A stretch of DNA of 64,000 nt from Ailanthus altissimus. Its lineage: Eukaryota > Streptophyta > Magnoliopsida > Sapindales > Simaroubaceae. The notes beneath the pieces are model-generated. The model had not been told where the DNA came from. It was given only the letters and a program-made list of their open reading frames with translations, and made no database searches. The stretch spans positions 17,146,501 to 17,210,500 of the forward strand of contig OX327690.1 in NCBI GenBank assembly GCA_946807835.1. Direction: 5' to 3'. The translations under genes were made by a program, and so were the position numbers. Below are positions 35,392 through 47,862 of this stretch, one piece after another; within the stretch, counting starts at the first letter, position 1, and each line of letters opens with the position of its first letter.

Positions 35392-36685
35392 TTATGGCCA
35401 TAAGCAATATACTTGAAAAAAGAGTTTTCACAGGGTCGAACAGTATGACAAAGAGTTTACAAATTTTTTTTAATAAGATACTAATTTGGAGATAAGTTTA
35501 TGAATTAGTATACGAAGATTTGATGGTATTAATCAATGTTCCCTCACATCCAGGATATATATGACGAAAATACTATATGTATGCGTTGTGACCTCATCTT
35601 GTGTAGTCTAATGCGCTACTTTATAATATCCGTGATGTGTGTGTGAGGGCATTATTCACAGACTCATAGAATAGTTCCATTTGACAAATCGAACATGGCA
35701 CAGAGAGTCCTGCGATATGGAGTGTACTCGTTATGCATTGAAGCAATATACAAAAGTAAATTGTTCAATCTAGTAAAATTCAACACTACTATGAGATATA
35801 TGTGTGTTTTTATTTATTTGTTAAATAAATTACTTAATTAATAATAATTATTTACTAATTATATCATGACACGCGATATATTATAAGCCCTTAATTAAAT
35901 TTATTTAAATGTAAAATTTGATAAAACTATTAAAGGTATACTTGATAACGGAGCAAAATGATAATTATATAATTATTAAATAATTGTAATATTTTATTAA
36001 TTTATAATATTATATGTACATGTTTAGTTGTCAAGCATATTTATACATATTATTATTATTATTATATTAATTAAAGTTAAACTTGATGGTTAAATTTAAT
36101 TTTTTTAATAATATAATATTATTATTTTAATATATTTTAAGATATAAATATGTGTTAAAAACAAAAACAAGTGTTTTTTTTTTGTCGTTGTAAGAACCAC
36201 TCAAAAAATATTACTTTCCTTTTAATATATGGTGGCCGGCCAAATAGGTGAAGGAAAAGAGATTTGATCTCTTGTAAAATAATTTTAAGTGTTAAAATTG
36301 TTTTATAACTAATTTTTATTAAAGGTTATCAAATATAATAATATAAAAATTTATTTTGTTAATTAAAGAGTTGATTAAAAAAATAAATAAATTAAAAAGG
36401 GTTTAAGTGTTAAATTCGGTATTAGATTTTTGAAGTTATTGTTTTAGTTTATCAAATTTATCGAGTTGATGATTAGAACTGCTAATGAGTTTAGCTTCAA
36501 ACGAATTCTAAAATTTTCGTAATTTTTTAATACTTTATTTTATATATTAATTTAATTAATATATATTTATAAGTGTTTATTATATATTTTAATTATTTTA
36601 TTATACTCAAATATATATGTGATACGTATTTTATATAATAAACATTATTACACTGCATACACCCATATACAATAAATTACTTACA
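35392..36685 (+). repeat. TE-A 3' LTR, third segment
   Basis: It resumes at TTATGGCCATAAGC, the exact continuation of 17393, and matches 6039-7618 of the 5' LTR with many substitutions and small deletions. It ends ATTACTTACA and is followed by TSD ATATA. Confidence 0.87.
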
Positions 36686-36690
36686 ATATA

Positions 36691-39559
36691 CATTGTAATT
36701 AATATGTATAATTTATTTTTTTATGTATTTACGTTTCTTTGTTTTACGTTAGCTTAAAATTTATACAAAGTCTCATTTTATACCATATCAAATAAAGTAT
36801 AATATACATATCTCACACTTTATCTTTTCTTTTTTAATTGTTAAATTGATCTTAATTTAATCACTTGCTACAAAAAGAAAAGTTATCCTTCTTCTCAAAT
36901 TATTAAAGTTTATTTTATTATTTTTATTGAAACGAAAGTGAATATTATTTGATCATCTTTTATTTTTTATCTCATTTATTTTTATTTTTTTGAGTGTTAT
37001 GCAACAAAGTAAATTAAACAAACTATTTTCATTTAATTCATTTAACACGGAAGAAAAAAAAACCTAAATTTTAAAGAAATAAAATAAATTCTTACTTTCA
37101 TGTAGCACTTGTTTATGGACTTATCATTTGTTGAAAATTAATTTTTAAAAAAGCATTTCACTAAATTTATATTCTATCCTACTCATCATTTTAATATTCT
37201 ACTTGATGCACTTGTAATAATATTATTTTTTAAAATACGAATTTTAAAAGTATTAGGCATGTGTTTAATTTCTTGCAAGTTTAAAACACTAAATTTGTAC
37301 TTGGGGGCTTACCAAAGTGTACTTTTCTTATTTAGAGATTAAAAGTTTAAGTTATAATAAATGTTAAAATAATGTAATAATCTCTTTTATACAATAAGAG
37401 TGCTCTTTTTTTTTAATGAAGGTTGATATTCAAATACGTTTAAATGTGAAAATAAAATTTTGTTTCAATTGATTGAAGTTTGGGTGCACATGAATATAAA
37501 AATGAAGTATTATTTTAATTATAATAGTGCTGGTCACTGTATTTATACTAAATTCAAATATATATATATATCAAACTCAAATTTTTATTTTTATTTTATA
37601 AATTTATTATATAGAGTAATGTTTGAATTTTTAAATTAAAATTTTAAATAATAAAATAATATCATTTTTTAATTTATTTATTATATTAATTTATCATGTA
37701 ATAATTAAATATTATTTTATTTAAAATTTTTAGTTTTAAAATATTAAACTAGAAGTACAGCATTTATTGTATCTCTATGTTAGGTGTAACGTTCCTTACA
37801 TTTCATGCAATTTGTAAAACATCGAACAACAATAGTTGTACATTTCCTCCTACATTCAATCCCAATCTGACAATTCATTTAAAGAGGGTGCGAGTTGTTT
37901 GGGTTTTTTTCGCCTAAAAACATTAAATCATACTGTCACTATCAACACTCATCTTCTGATCTGAACCATTACTGTCCACAAATAAAAGTTAATTGTTGAA
38001 ATCAAAAGGGCAGTGCCGGATGCTAACCAAGTGTCACGAATCATATTTTATTATTAATTTAAAAAATTTATTTATTAAATAATATCGGGTATCCGATTTA
38101 TATACATTTAAAAATCACTTAATTTTATTTAATATTACGTGATATTTTTTTCAATCCACTCGTACCACTAATTTATTATGATTTTATTTAAATTTAAAAA
38201 ATAACTTTATTTGTATTTTTCATCATCTCAAAAAATTCAGTACTCAATTTATACTATTCATCACTTTAAAAATAGAAAATTTATTATTTACGTAATAATT
38301 TTTATTGTAGTTTAAGTTAATATTTTTTACACCCATTTGATTTGTAATGTCATTTTCTTATTACAGTTTAATCCAGACTTAAGAGTCAACTTTGTTTATA
38401 TTATCTATTACTCTAGAATTAGGGGATGCACTATCCAACTCGTACTATTCATCACTCCAAGGTTAGGAGATTTACTATTTACGCGACAATCTCTATTAGA
38501 GTTTAAAATTATTTTCAGGACCTATTTAACCGTAATGCCATCCCTCATTATGGTTTGACCCAAACTCAACAGTTAACTTTGTTCGTACTACTCATCCCTA
38601 GGATTGGGGGACTCATTACCCAGCCCATACTGCCTATCATCTCATGACTAAAGGATCCACTACCCACATATCAATCTTTATTGAAGTTTAAGATAATATT
38701 TTCAAAACTCACTTAACTCGTAATGCCTATCCCCTATAGACACATGTGATAATTTTTATTGTGACAATTTTAAAGTCATATGTGAATGAGAATTCGAATA
38801 TGATCTAATACCACTTATTACGCTTGGAATGCTTGTTATTAATTTAAAAAATTAGTTTATTAGATAATACTATATACTTATTTATATATACTCAAAATCT
38901 ACTTAATTTTTATTCGATGACATAACACAAGGACAACCCCTCAATATCTTTTAATACTTTAATATACATGTAATATTTTTTAATAAATATATATTAGTAT
39001 AATTAATTTATGTATTATCGTAATTAACTATAAAAATAAGGACAAACATGCCTTCTAATAATTTGTAAATGTTACAAAATAATTTTTATATTATAAAATA
39101 ATAAAAATAAATTTTTTTAAAAACCTAATTATAAAATAAAATTTTTTGTAAATAAATATTAACTTGAAATAACTCCTATAACATAATTCGAGTGGTTGTG
39201 GAAGTGCAATAAGCTTAAGGCTAACTAAAGTTAAAATAAGATTTTAAGATAAAAAAATTAAGTATTTTAATAAACAATTTTTTTTTTCTCTCGTTCAAAT
39301 CTTTTTAAGAGAAAAAAATACTAACTTAAAAAAAATCAAAATGACTAAAATAAATAATTAATCATTTAATTTAAGTTATTTCCAATCTTGGCTGGTCTAC
39401 GCTCTGTCTCCGTCTTTGCCGGGAACCAATCCAAATAGAGATTTGGCACTAGTACCAATTTATTCCAATTCCATTCCCATCATTCTCTCTTAAAATTGTA
39501 AAATTTGAGCAGTGTCGAAACTAACGGCGGCCAAGCCAAATCCGAAAAGATAAAGCAGA
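36691..39559. other. AT-rich intergenic DNA upstream of the UGT gene
   Basis: No gene or RNA recognised. Long A/T runs dominate up to about 37780. Two copies of an approximately 90-bp AT-rich sequence (TTATTAATTTAAAAAA..., near 38050 and 38836) flank a degenerate tandem array. The last 150 bp before the UGT start are less AT-rich and include GAACCAATCC near 39422 (CCAAT-type). No convincing TATA box was found. Confidence 0.5.
38165..38745. repeat. Degenerate tandem repeat, period about 188 bp, three copies
   Basis: Landmarks recur at regular steps: GTAATGYC at 38344, 38532 and 38720 (188 bp apart), and TACTRYYYATCA at 38252, 38443 and 38628. Each copy also has GTTTAARWTAATATTTT upstream of the first landmark. 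Copies are strongly diverged. It could be an old minisatellite or a piece of dispersed repeat. The 73-codon frame at 38337-38558 runs across it and is not a gene. Confidence 0.65.
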
Positions 39560-41101
39560 ATGGGCAGTAATCATGGTAACGAGCACATAGTGATGCTACC
39601 TATGATGGCTCATGGTCATCTCATACCATTCTTAGCTCTAGCAAAGCAAATCCATCTTAGAACCGGCTTCACCATAACCATTGCCAATACTCCTCTCAAT
39701 ATCCAGTATCTTCGCAGCTCCACCATCTCCAATTCCAATGAAGATGAATCTAAAATCCGCCTTGTTGAGCTCCCTTTCTGCAGCACCGATCATGGGTTGC
39801 CACCGAACACTGAAAATACTGAGAACTTGCCCTTGGATCAAATACCGATTCTTTTCGGTTCCTCAAAAGGCCTTGAAACCCCATTTTACAATCTCTTAAT
39901 GGGTATCAAAGAAGATGAAGGCAAGCCTCCACTCTGTGTGATAGCGGATGTTTTCATTGGATGGGCTGCAGATGTTGCAAAACGTGCAGGTACCGTTAGT
40001 GTTGCTTTCTCTACCGGTGGTGCTTATGGTACCTTGGCCTATTCCTCTTTGTGGTTGAGTCTTCCTCACAGAGAAACAGATTCTGATGAATTCAATTTGC
40101 CCGGGTTTCCTAATAGATGCCGTTTTCATATCACTCAACTTCATCGGTTTATAAGAGCGGCTGATGGGACAGATTATTGGTCTAAGTTTATGCAGCCAAC
40201 GCTTTCAAAAACCTTGAAGTCTTCTTACGGGATGTTATGTTATACAGTTGAGGAGATCGAGTCTCAAGCACTGGAATGGCTTAGAAACTACATCAAGCTT
40301 CCTGTTTGGCCTACTGGTCCTCTTCTTCCACAAGCTTTTCTCAAGAAGCAGTCAGCTGCTGATCCTTCGGGTTCTTCCATTTATAAACAACATTCTGGGA
40401 AAAGTCCTGGAATATCTCCTGAGAAGATCATTGAGTGGCTTGATTTACATGATCCTGGTTCTGTACTTTATATCTCCTTTGGTTCACAAAACACTATTAG
40501 TCCATCGCAGATGATGGAATTGGCCGTAGGTTTGGAAGAAAGTGCAAAGTCTTTCATTTGGGTCATTAGGCCACCAATTGGTTTTGACTTGAAAGGTGAA
40601 TTTAGAGCAGAAATATGGTTGCCTCAAGGTTTTGAAGAACGAATGGCCAAAAGTAAAAAAGGCTTGTTGGTAAGAAACTGGGCACCCCAATTGGAGATAT
40701 TGTCACACAAATCAACAGGTGCATTTTTAAGCCATTGTGGGTGGAATTCAGTAATGGAATGCTTAAGTCAAGGAGTGCCCATTATAGGCTGGCCTATGGC
40801 AGCAGAGCAGGGCTATAACTCAAAGTTGCTTGTGGAGGAAATGGGTGTTTCTGTAGAGTTGGCAAGAGGAAGTCAAAGTACTATTTCAGCCAAGGAGGTG
40901 AAAAAGGTAATAGAATTAGTCATGAACAACACAGGGAAGGGACAAGAAATTAAGGAGAAGGCTGCAAAGATTGGATGGCAAATAAGGGCATCTGTGATAG
41001 AGGAAGGAGAAGAACAAGGGTCCTCTGTAAAAGGATTGGACGATTTGTTTAGGTCCATTGTATTGAAATTACAAGAGCAATCACTTGGCTCAAACGAGTA
41101 G
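39560..41101 (+). CDS. UDP-glycosyltransferase, UGT92A-like (513 aa, intronless)
   Basis: A family-1 GT-B enzyme that transfers sugar from a UDP-sugar (usually UDP-glucose) to a small acceptor, normally in the cytosol. The frame is complete and undamaged, 513 residues, at the upper end of the usual 450-500. The start AGAATGG has A at -3 and G at +4. The N-terminal acceptor half carries the catalytic His motif (AHGHLIPF, H20) and the partner Asp (IADVF, D130). The C-terminal PSPG box spans residues 374-417, exactly 44 residues, from WAPQ through HCGWNS (392-397) to E416-Q417. Phrases such as LVELPF, HGLPPNTENTENLPLDQIP, ADGTDYWS and FGSQNTIS point to the UGT92 family by recollection. Gln at the last PSPG position usually goes with UDP-glucose. 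There is no signal peptide or membrane segment. The acceptor cannot be predicted. No cluster partner is visible. Confidence 0.95.
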   Translation: MGSNHGNEHIVMLPMMAHGHLIPFLALAKQIHLRTGFTITIANTPLNIQYLRSSTISNSNEDESKIRLVELPFCSTDHGLPPNTENTENLPLDQIPILFGSSKGLETPFYNLLMGIKEDEGKPPLCVIADVFIGWAADVAKRAGTVSVAFSTGGAYGTLAYSSLWLSLPHRETDSDEFNLPGFPNRCRFHITQLHRFIRAADGTDYWSKFMQPTLSKTLKSSYGMLCYTVEEIESQALEWLRNYIKLPVWPTGPLLPQAFLKKQSAADPSGSSIYKQHSGKSPGISPEKIIEWLDLHDPGSVLYISFGSQNTISPSQMMELAVGLEESAKSFIWVIRPPIGFDLKGEFRAEIWLPQGFEERMAKSKKGLLVRNWAPQLEILSHKSTGAFLSHCGWNSVMECLSQGVPIIGWPMAAEQGYNSKLLVEEMGVSVELARGSQSTISAKEVKKVIELVMNNTGKGQEIKEKAAKIGWQIRASVIEEGEEQGSSVKGLDDLFRSIVLKLQEQSLGSNE

Positions 41102-42549
41102 TAGTGATATATTTGTCTTCTCTTCTGCGTAACAGAGAGACTATTAATATTTTGAATATAATTGATTACTGTAAGGTATTTTTATTTTGAATCGAATTGT
41201 TTTGGTTTGTGGATTTTTTACAAAGTTCCAAATTGGAAATTGGACGTGTGAGGAGATTCGCCAAACTTTGGGAATTCCATTTTCCTGCACTTGAACACAA
41301 AAAAAAAATTGACAAAGGTCTCTTTCTCGGCACCATCTCTCGGTACAGCAAAAACAATTTAAATGTGTACGTGATCATTTCTATCTCAACTCCTCCCGCT
41401 GCATCTCGCTCTCAAAGTTTGTCGCCTTCTGACCCCTCCATTTGTCAAGTTTGAAGAGTAGTTTCTATTTGGATGTGTAAATTACAGTGTGAGTATCTAA
41501 ATCCGGGATAAATTTGTTTTAATATAATATGGACTTATAAATTGAAAACGAATGGAAACAGATCGATGCGAATAAAAGCAATTGAAACCGAGTCTTGTTA
41601 TTCATTTGGTTGATCATCCAATGTACAAACATATTCTTCTAGTTACAGCAAAAATTGTGGATTATGCTTAACAATAAAGTGACATTTGGTTAAAGGTAGG
41701 GTGGCAATTCGTGTTATGTCAACGTGGGGTATTAATTTTTTATATTATATTTATTTACGATTTATTTATTAAATGAATTAGACTCTTAAATATAAATTTA
41801 AAAGTTAAATAAATTATATAATTAGATACATTTAAATAAATAGATTAAATTCAATTCGTTTACACGATTATATATTATTCGATTCGTTTATAATTATATT
41901 CATTTAAATGAATAATAACATAAAATTTAATTTATTTAATATAATTTACCTCGTTTAAGTAATTGTAAAAATTAATTTAAATACAATTAAGTTATAATTA
42001 AACACGTTTAACTCAACAGTAATACAATTAAATGTAAAAATATACAGTAACCAAATAGTAAATTAAACAGTAACATGTTTTAAATGAATTAGCGAATCAT
42101 AGAATTTAAACACATATTTGATACGATTAATAAATAGGTTACACGAATTTGACTCATTTAGTAGTTGTGTCAATTTTGTTTACCCATATTCGCTTAAAGC
42201 TTGTTGAATTTGTATCGAATAATTATGTCGTGACCCATTTTAACACCCTTAATTAAAGGTAAAATAGTAAGATGACAAATGTCTTAGTACGTGTTATAAG
42301 AGAATGAAGAAAGGTGGAGAGACAAAGACAAACCTTCTAACAAAATTATAATTTAAGGAATTTGTTTTCATCACCAATTGTACCATGGAAGACTTTGTTA
42401 GTTGAATCAATTAACACCCATATAATGAAGACATAATTAAATTTGAATATATATGAAGAATGATAATTAAAAATTATGTAAAAGATGATTTTGAATCAAA
42501 TAAAAGAATGCATGGAGTTCTCGAAAGTATGGGTGAAGTAGTATTAGGA
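41102..42549. other. UGT 3' flank and AT-rich intergenic DNA
   Basis: No gene recognised. The first 60-100 bp after the stop are AT-rich and contain possible plant poly(A) elements (AATATAATTGATTA near 41154) but no clear AATAAA. The overlapping frames 41166-41378 and 41197-41454 have no recognisable domain. From 41700 the DNA is mostly A/T with TTATTTA-like strings up to the start of TE-E. Confidence 0.5.
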
Positions 42550-42558
42550 TGTTGGGGT

Positions 42559-44742
42559 TGTAAAGTGCCAGTAATATTAGAGTGCATGTATATAGTGTGT
42601 GTCTATCATTTTATATATATACATTTTTGATACATAATAATACATAACGAAAGCGAAAAATTTAATTTTTTAAAATAATAAACACATTTAAATTTTAAAT
42701 ATATTACATTAATAAATTAAATAGTAAAACTTCACCTTTGAAATCTTTAAAATATATATACTCGGAGTTTGTCAAAAATACAATTGTTATCAATTTTAGT
42801 ATTCAACAAAGGTGAGTTTAAATATCTAAAATAATAGCTACTAATCTAATAAAAAATTTAACTCTTAAATACTTAAATTTAGGCTAAATTCTTTAACCCA
42901 AATATTTGTTTCTCTTGTGTTTACCATTTGGACAACAAAACGAACCCTTGTATAAATGGCCTATCTAAATGGAAGTGGAAGATGACTATTGAGAACAACT
43001 CTTGAATCTCAAAAACAAGAAACGACTTCTTTTCTCTCCCAAAAATAGCATGCCACTCTTATGCAACAACATATGTGTTTTGTTTTTATTTCATTTGAAA
43101 AATATAAGCTAATGCATTTTAAATGAATTTCAATTACGAATCTAAGTTGCTTTAATTTAAATTTTATTTAGCTTTAATTTGCCATTTGCTTTAATTTGAA
43201 TTTGATTTCAATTGCATTTAATATTAATTTCAATATAATATCATTCAATTAAAATTAAGTAACCATAAAGATCACTTTCCTTAGCCATTAACTTAACCTA
43301 AAGGTCTCACCTTACTTTACCTGAGAGTTAACTTAATTAAAGTTAAGTTATCATTCGACATAAATGCAAATGGCTTGTCAAACAAGTTAAAAGTATTTTG
43401 GTAATTATCTATAATAAAGTAATTAATAGCTCTTGATGCGATATATATCAACATTTAATTGATTAATAACTTTTGTTGATTAATTGATATACTTAATTCT
43501 TAAGTCTTAACAAGTGCATATTTTGAGAGATTTTGAAATAAATATTTGATTTATTAAATTTTTATTTGATTAAACTATTCAATTCAGTATGATGCCTCAG
43601 TGCACAACGAGTACACTTCATATTGCAGAACTCTCTAGGTCTACATCTAATTCGTCAAGTGGAACTATTTTATGAGTCCGTGATCGATGCCCCAAGCACA
43701 TGTCACATATATCACAAATCAGCACGTTAGACCATACAACTTGAAGTTACAACATATGTGTATAATCCTTCCGTCAATTTTATCCTGAATGTACATGGAT
43801 ATAGATCAATACTGTCAAATTCCCATAAGCTTATCTGTGAATTTATCTTCAAATTTGTATCTTGATAAAAAATATATATGCAAACACTTTTGTGATATTA
43901 TTTAACCCTATGAGAAACTTTTTTCTTGGGTTTATTGCTTATGGTTATAAAACTTTCTGAGATACAATTTTGGAGCATCAAATATACAACTCACTTATGT
44001 GAGCTGACGGATTTGATATCTACACACACTAGACTCTATGAGCATCAGACCATACCCAGCAACACACAATGGTCAAACTAAGTGGTCAAACTATAAAAGG
44101 TCTCTGACATCCGTGGAACCAAAGTATGGTGGACCACTCTCAAATTTACCATGACGCTCAGGTCAAAGGACCATGAATACTACTTAACTTGAGAGGACTT
44201 GCTATTGACAGCTTCATAGGATGTCTATTGAAGTCCTCGTGAATCTGTTCAATATTCAGTCCTTGTTGAATACCCATATGCCTATACGAGCTTCCATTAA
44301 GCTCATAATTAGTTAAAAATAACCACTTGTATTGATAGACCTGTATCGGTGAAAATAGATCAGGAATATAATGTTTGAGAACATACTTGCATAATGACAT
44401 TTTCTAACACCTATTACAACTTTTTACAACTATATCATTACTAGTATCTTCTCAAATCTTTGTCCCGTTACAGACAAGGTGCTAACTCTTTAGATTATGC
44501 TAATTATTATATCTTGCTAACTCTTTAGCATTTTTAATTCTTAACGATACTAATTTTTAGCATTGATCTGAACTCTTTTGAACCAGATATGATCTCATTC
44601 GAATTATACAATGTCTGTAACGTTACAAGTATTGTACCATTTAATAAATATAATTACTGATTTAATAAAATATGCATTGTATACATATTAGAAAATAAAT
44701 ATTCATATAAAATAGAATGGCATATGAGCATAAATTTCAATA
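42559..44742 (-). repeat. TE-F 3' LTR (2.2 kb)
   Basis: On the minus strand it starts TATTGAAATTTATGCTC at 44742 and ends GGCACTTTACA at 42559. The core is shared with the other Angela-like LTRs and the distal part only with 54562-55480. The frame 44158-44400 lies in it. Confidence 0.86.
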
Positions 44743-47700
44743 AACTGCCAATTTCTCTAATGTCATTCGTAATGGTATCTAATACCCATCGACTCCATTT
44801 GCTTCTCAAACACCTTTGGAGTTAAGGCATTAGTCAGTGGGTTCGCTATATTATTTATAGAGTATACTTTACAAATTTTTATATCTCTTCTAGTTAAGAT
44901 TTCTCTAATTATGTGGTATTTTCTCTCCACATGTTTAGATCTCTGGTATGCTCTTGACTCTTTGACTTGTGCAATGGCCTCATTGTTGTTGCAAAATAAT
45001 GAGATAGGATCTATCGACAAACTTGCGTATCCACATTACTTTTTTTCGTGCTTCTAAGGCGACAATGTATTTTGCCTTTATGGTAGAATCAGCTGTAAAC
45101 CTCTACTTGATGCTCTTTTAACTCACTGCAGCATTGTTGAGAATGAATACATACCAAAATGTAGACTTTCCATCATCCAAATCAGACTGAAAGTCTGAAT
45201 TTGTATATCTTCTCACCTGCAAGTCATTATCTCTATAAATGAGAAACTTGTCATTCTTACCTTTAATGTATTTTAGAATATGTTTCACTGTCATCCAATG
45301 ATTGTCACTTGGATCAAATTGATACCAGTTAGTAACACTTACAGCCACAATGTGTTAGGTCTCATACACATCATATCACATATCAAAGTTCTTACAACTG
45401 ATGTATATGACATGTTAGACATTCTAACTCTTTCATCTTTCGTATAAGGAGACATTCTCCTCAAAAGATGAATGCTATGTCTAAAATATACATTAGCTAT
45501 CTTAGAATTAGTAAAACCATTCCTTTTTAAGACACTATCAATATATGATGATTAGAAGAGTCCTATCAACTTCTTTGCTTTATCTTTATAAAGCTTTTTA
45601 TCTAATGTATAAAAAGCCTCTCCCAAATTCTTAATAAAGAAGTTCTTACTAAGATAGCTCTTGACTGATTATAACATACCAATATCATTCCTAATGATCA
45701 GTATGTTATCTACATCGAGAATGAAGAAGAATATCATACTCTCACTGAACTAAGAAGACTATTATGTTCTCTATGTCGTCTACATAGAGAACTAAGAAGA
45801 AAAACTTAATTTGTATTTTTGATGAAACCAAACCCTTTGATTACATCATTAAAACAAAGATTCTAGCTTCGAGAGGCCTGCTTAAGTCCATAAATGGACT
45901 TTTTAAATTTGTACACTAGACTAAAGGTTAAGTTGGATGCAAAACCTTCACCCTGTTCCATATATATCTCTTCCTCGAGATATCCATTCAAGAACGCTGT
46001 CTTTTCATCCATCAACCATGTCTCAAAGTCATAGTATGTAGTAATTGCCAATAAAATTTGAATTGACTTAAGCATTGCTACCGGTGCAAAAGTTTTCTTA
46101 TAATCGATCCCAAATCATTGAGCATAGCCTTTTACAACTAATCAGGCTTTGAAGGTCTTTACCTTTCCATCGTCCCTATACTTCTGCTTGTAAATCCATT
46201 TACAACAGGTAGAAACTATTCCTTTAGAAAGCTCAACTAAGTCCCAAACTTGATTGTGATGTATTGAGTCAATTTTGGATTTCATGGCATCTTGCCATTT
46301 TCTCAAATCGATGTCTAACATTGCTTCTTTATATGTTAAAGGATCATTTTCTTCAATTAAGAACACTCTAATGGCATCTTCAGGCATTTGACTATACCTA
46401 ACAGGTGGCCTTAATATCCTCTTCGACTTACGTGAAGGGTATGTCAAATGTATTATACTAGATTGAGTTGAGTATCCATCGTTAGTTTATTTGTTTCTTG
46501 ATTGACTTCATCAAGTTCAATCTTTTTACAATTCTTAGGATTCATGAAAACATTTTCTCTAGAAAAATGGCATAACAAGAAACGAACGTGTTTTGCTGCT
46601 CTAGATCATAGAACTAGTATCCCATTGAATTCTTTAGATACTTAATGAACCGATGCTTATACTCCATAGGTGTAAGCTTATCTTGTTGCGTAACTCTTAC
46701 TTAACAAGACAGCCCAAAATATTAAAATATTTAAGACTCGATTTCCTTCCTTTCAACATCTCATGTGGAGTGGTTAGAATAGCTTTAGATGAAACTTTGT
46801 TCAATATATGAGCAGTAGCTTCTAGGGTATAACTCCATAAATATTTTGGGAGATCGGTAAAGCTCATCATCGATTGGACCATATATAATAAAGTTCGATT
46901 CTTTCTATCTAAAACATCATTGTGCTGTGGAGTGCTTGAAGGACTATATTGATGAAAAATCCCATTCTTCTTCAAATAATTCAAAAATTCACTTCTTACG
47001 TACTCACTGCCTCAATTTGGTAGAAGGCACTTGACATACATGCCAGTTTGTTTCTCTACTTCAAGTTGAAATTCTTTAAACTTTTCAAAGGTTTCTGACT
47101 TGTGTTTCATAAGAAACACGTATCCATATCGTGATAGATCATCGATAAAGTGTATAAAGTATCGAAATCCATAAATTACAGCGTGATTCATTGAGCCACA
47201 TATATCACTATGTACCAAATCTAACAAATCAGAGGCACGATGTCCAACACTTATAAAGGAAGATTTTGTCATCTTCTTTTGAATACAAGTTTCACAAATT
47301 AGATAAAACTCTATGGTCAGATTAGGTATTCACCATCTTTAACCAGATAGGATAGGTGATTAACACCTATATGACCTAATCTCATATGCCACAATTTCAA
47401 TTCATTTAACGTTTTTGAACTACTACTAGTACTAGCTTGCACATTCATGACATTTCTAGTTGTATCCAATATATAATGCCTACTATTAACTAAAACTCAA
47501 CTAATAATACATAATGTATACATATAAATATAAGGAATAATTCTAAATATACATATGATACCCTTTACTGTCAAGTACAGAAAGGGATATAATCTGCTTG
47601 ATGTAGTGGATACAAAATAATAATTATATAATATAACTGTTTTATTATACGAGAGAAGTAAGTTAAAATGTCTCATAGTTTCAATTTACAGGAAATCCCC

Positions 47701-47862
47701 ATTTCCAGCTTGAAGCTTTTCTTCTCCAGGCTGCAGTAATCTAACTTTTCTCAGCCCCTGCAACACATGGCAAATGTAAAAAGAATATGCAGTATCTAAT
47801 ACTCAGTTAGAACTAGCATAAAATACTAAAGAAATATTTATGATAGGTAAACATATACCTGA
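44743..47862 (-). pseudogene. TE-F pol remnant: integrase, RT, RNase H
   Basis: From right to left: protease-side tail to 47862, pre-integrase and integrase core (47272-47012, VHSDICGSMNH with a candidate catalytic Asp), integrase C-side (46984-46697, STPQHNDVLDRKNRTLL), connection region (46447-46142, WQDAMKSKIDSIHHNQVWDL), RT (46075-45863, FLNGYLEEEIYMEQGEGF), RNase H (45348-45118, NSDFQSDLDDGKST; 45020-44763, SKHVERKYHIIREIL), ending SMGIRYHYE. The gaps between pieces hold stops and shifts. Near 45700-45800, in the RT active-site region, is a small local duplication. Confidence 0.87.

Larger units (their letters stand above)
5242..36685 (+). mobile_element. TE-A: Copia (Angela/BARE-like) element hosting the left nest
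   Basis: The 5' LTR starts TGTTAAGG at 5242. The 3' LTR ends ATTACTTACA at 36685. Both ends are flanked by the 5-bp TSD ATATA (5237-5241 and 36686-36690), so the span is one original insertion. Internal DNA (7619-10042) is short because most of pol is deleted. The 3' LTR survives in three pieces, 10043-10533, 17184-17393 and 35392-36685, which join in register when TE-B and TE-C are removed. The two LTRs differ strongly (roughly 80% identical by eye over the stretch after 6040), as expected for the oldest layer. Lineage comes from gag/integrase resemblance and the long LTRs. Confidence 0.88.

Noticed and set aside
41197..41454. 85-codon plus frame just after the UGT gene
   Set aside because: It overlaps an antisense frame of similar length, has no recognisable domain and lies in UGT 3' flank.
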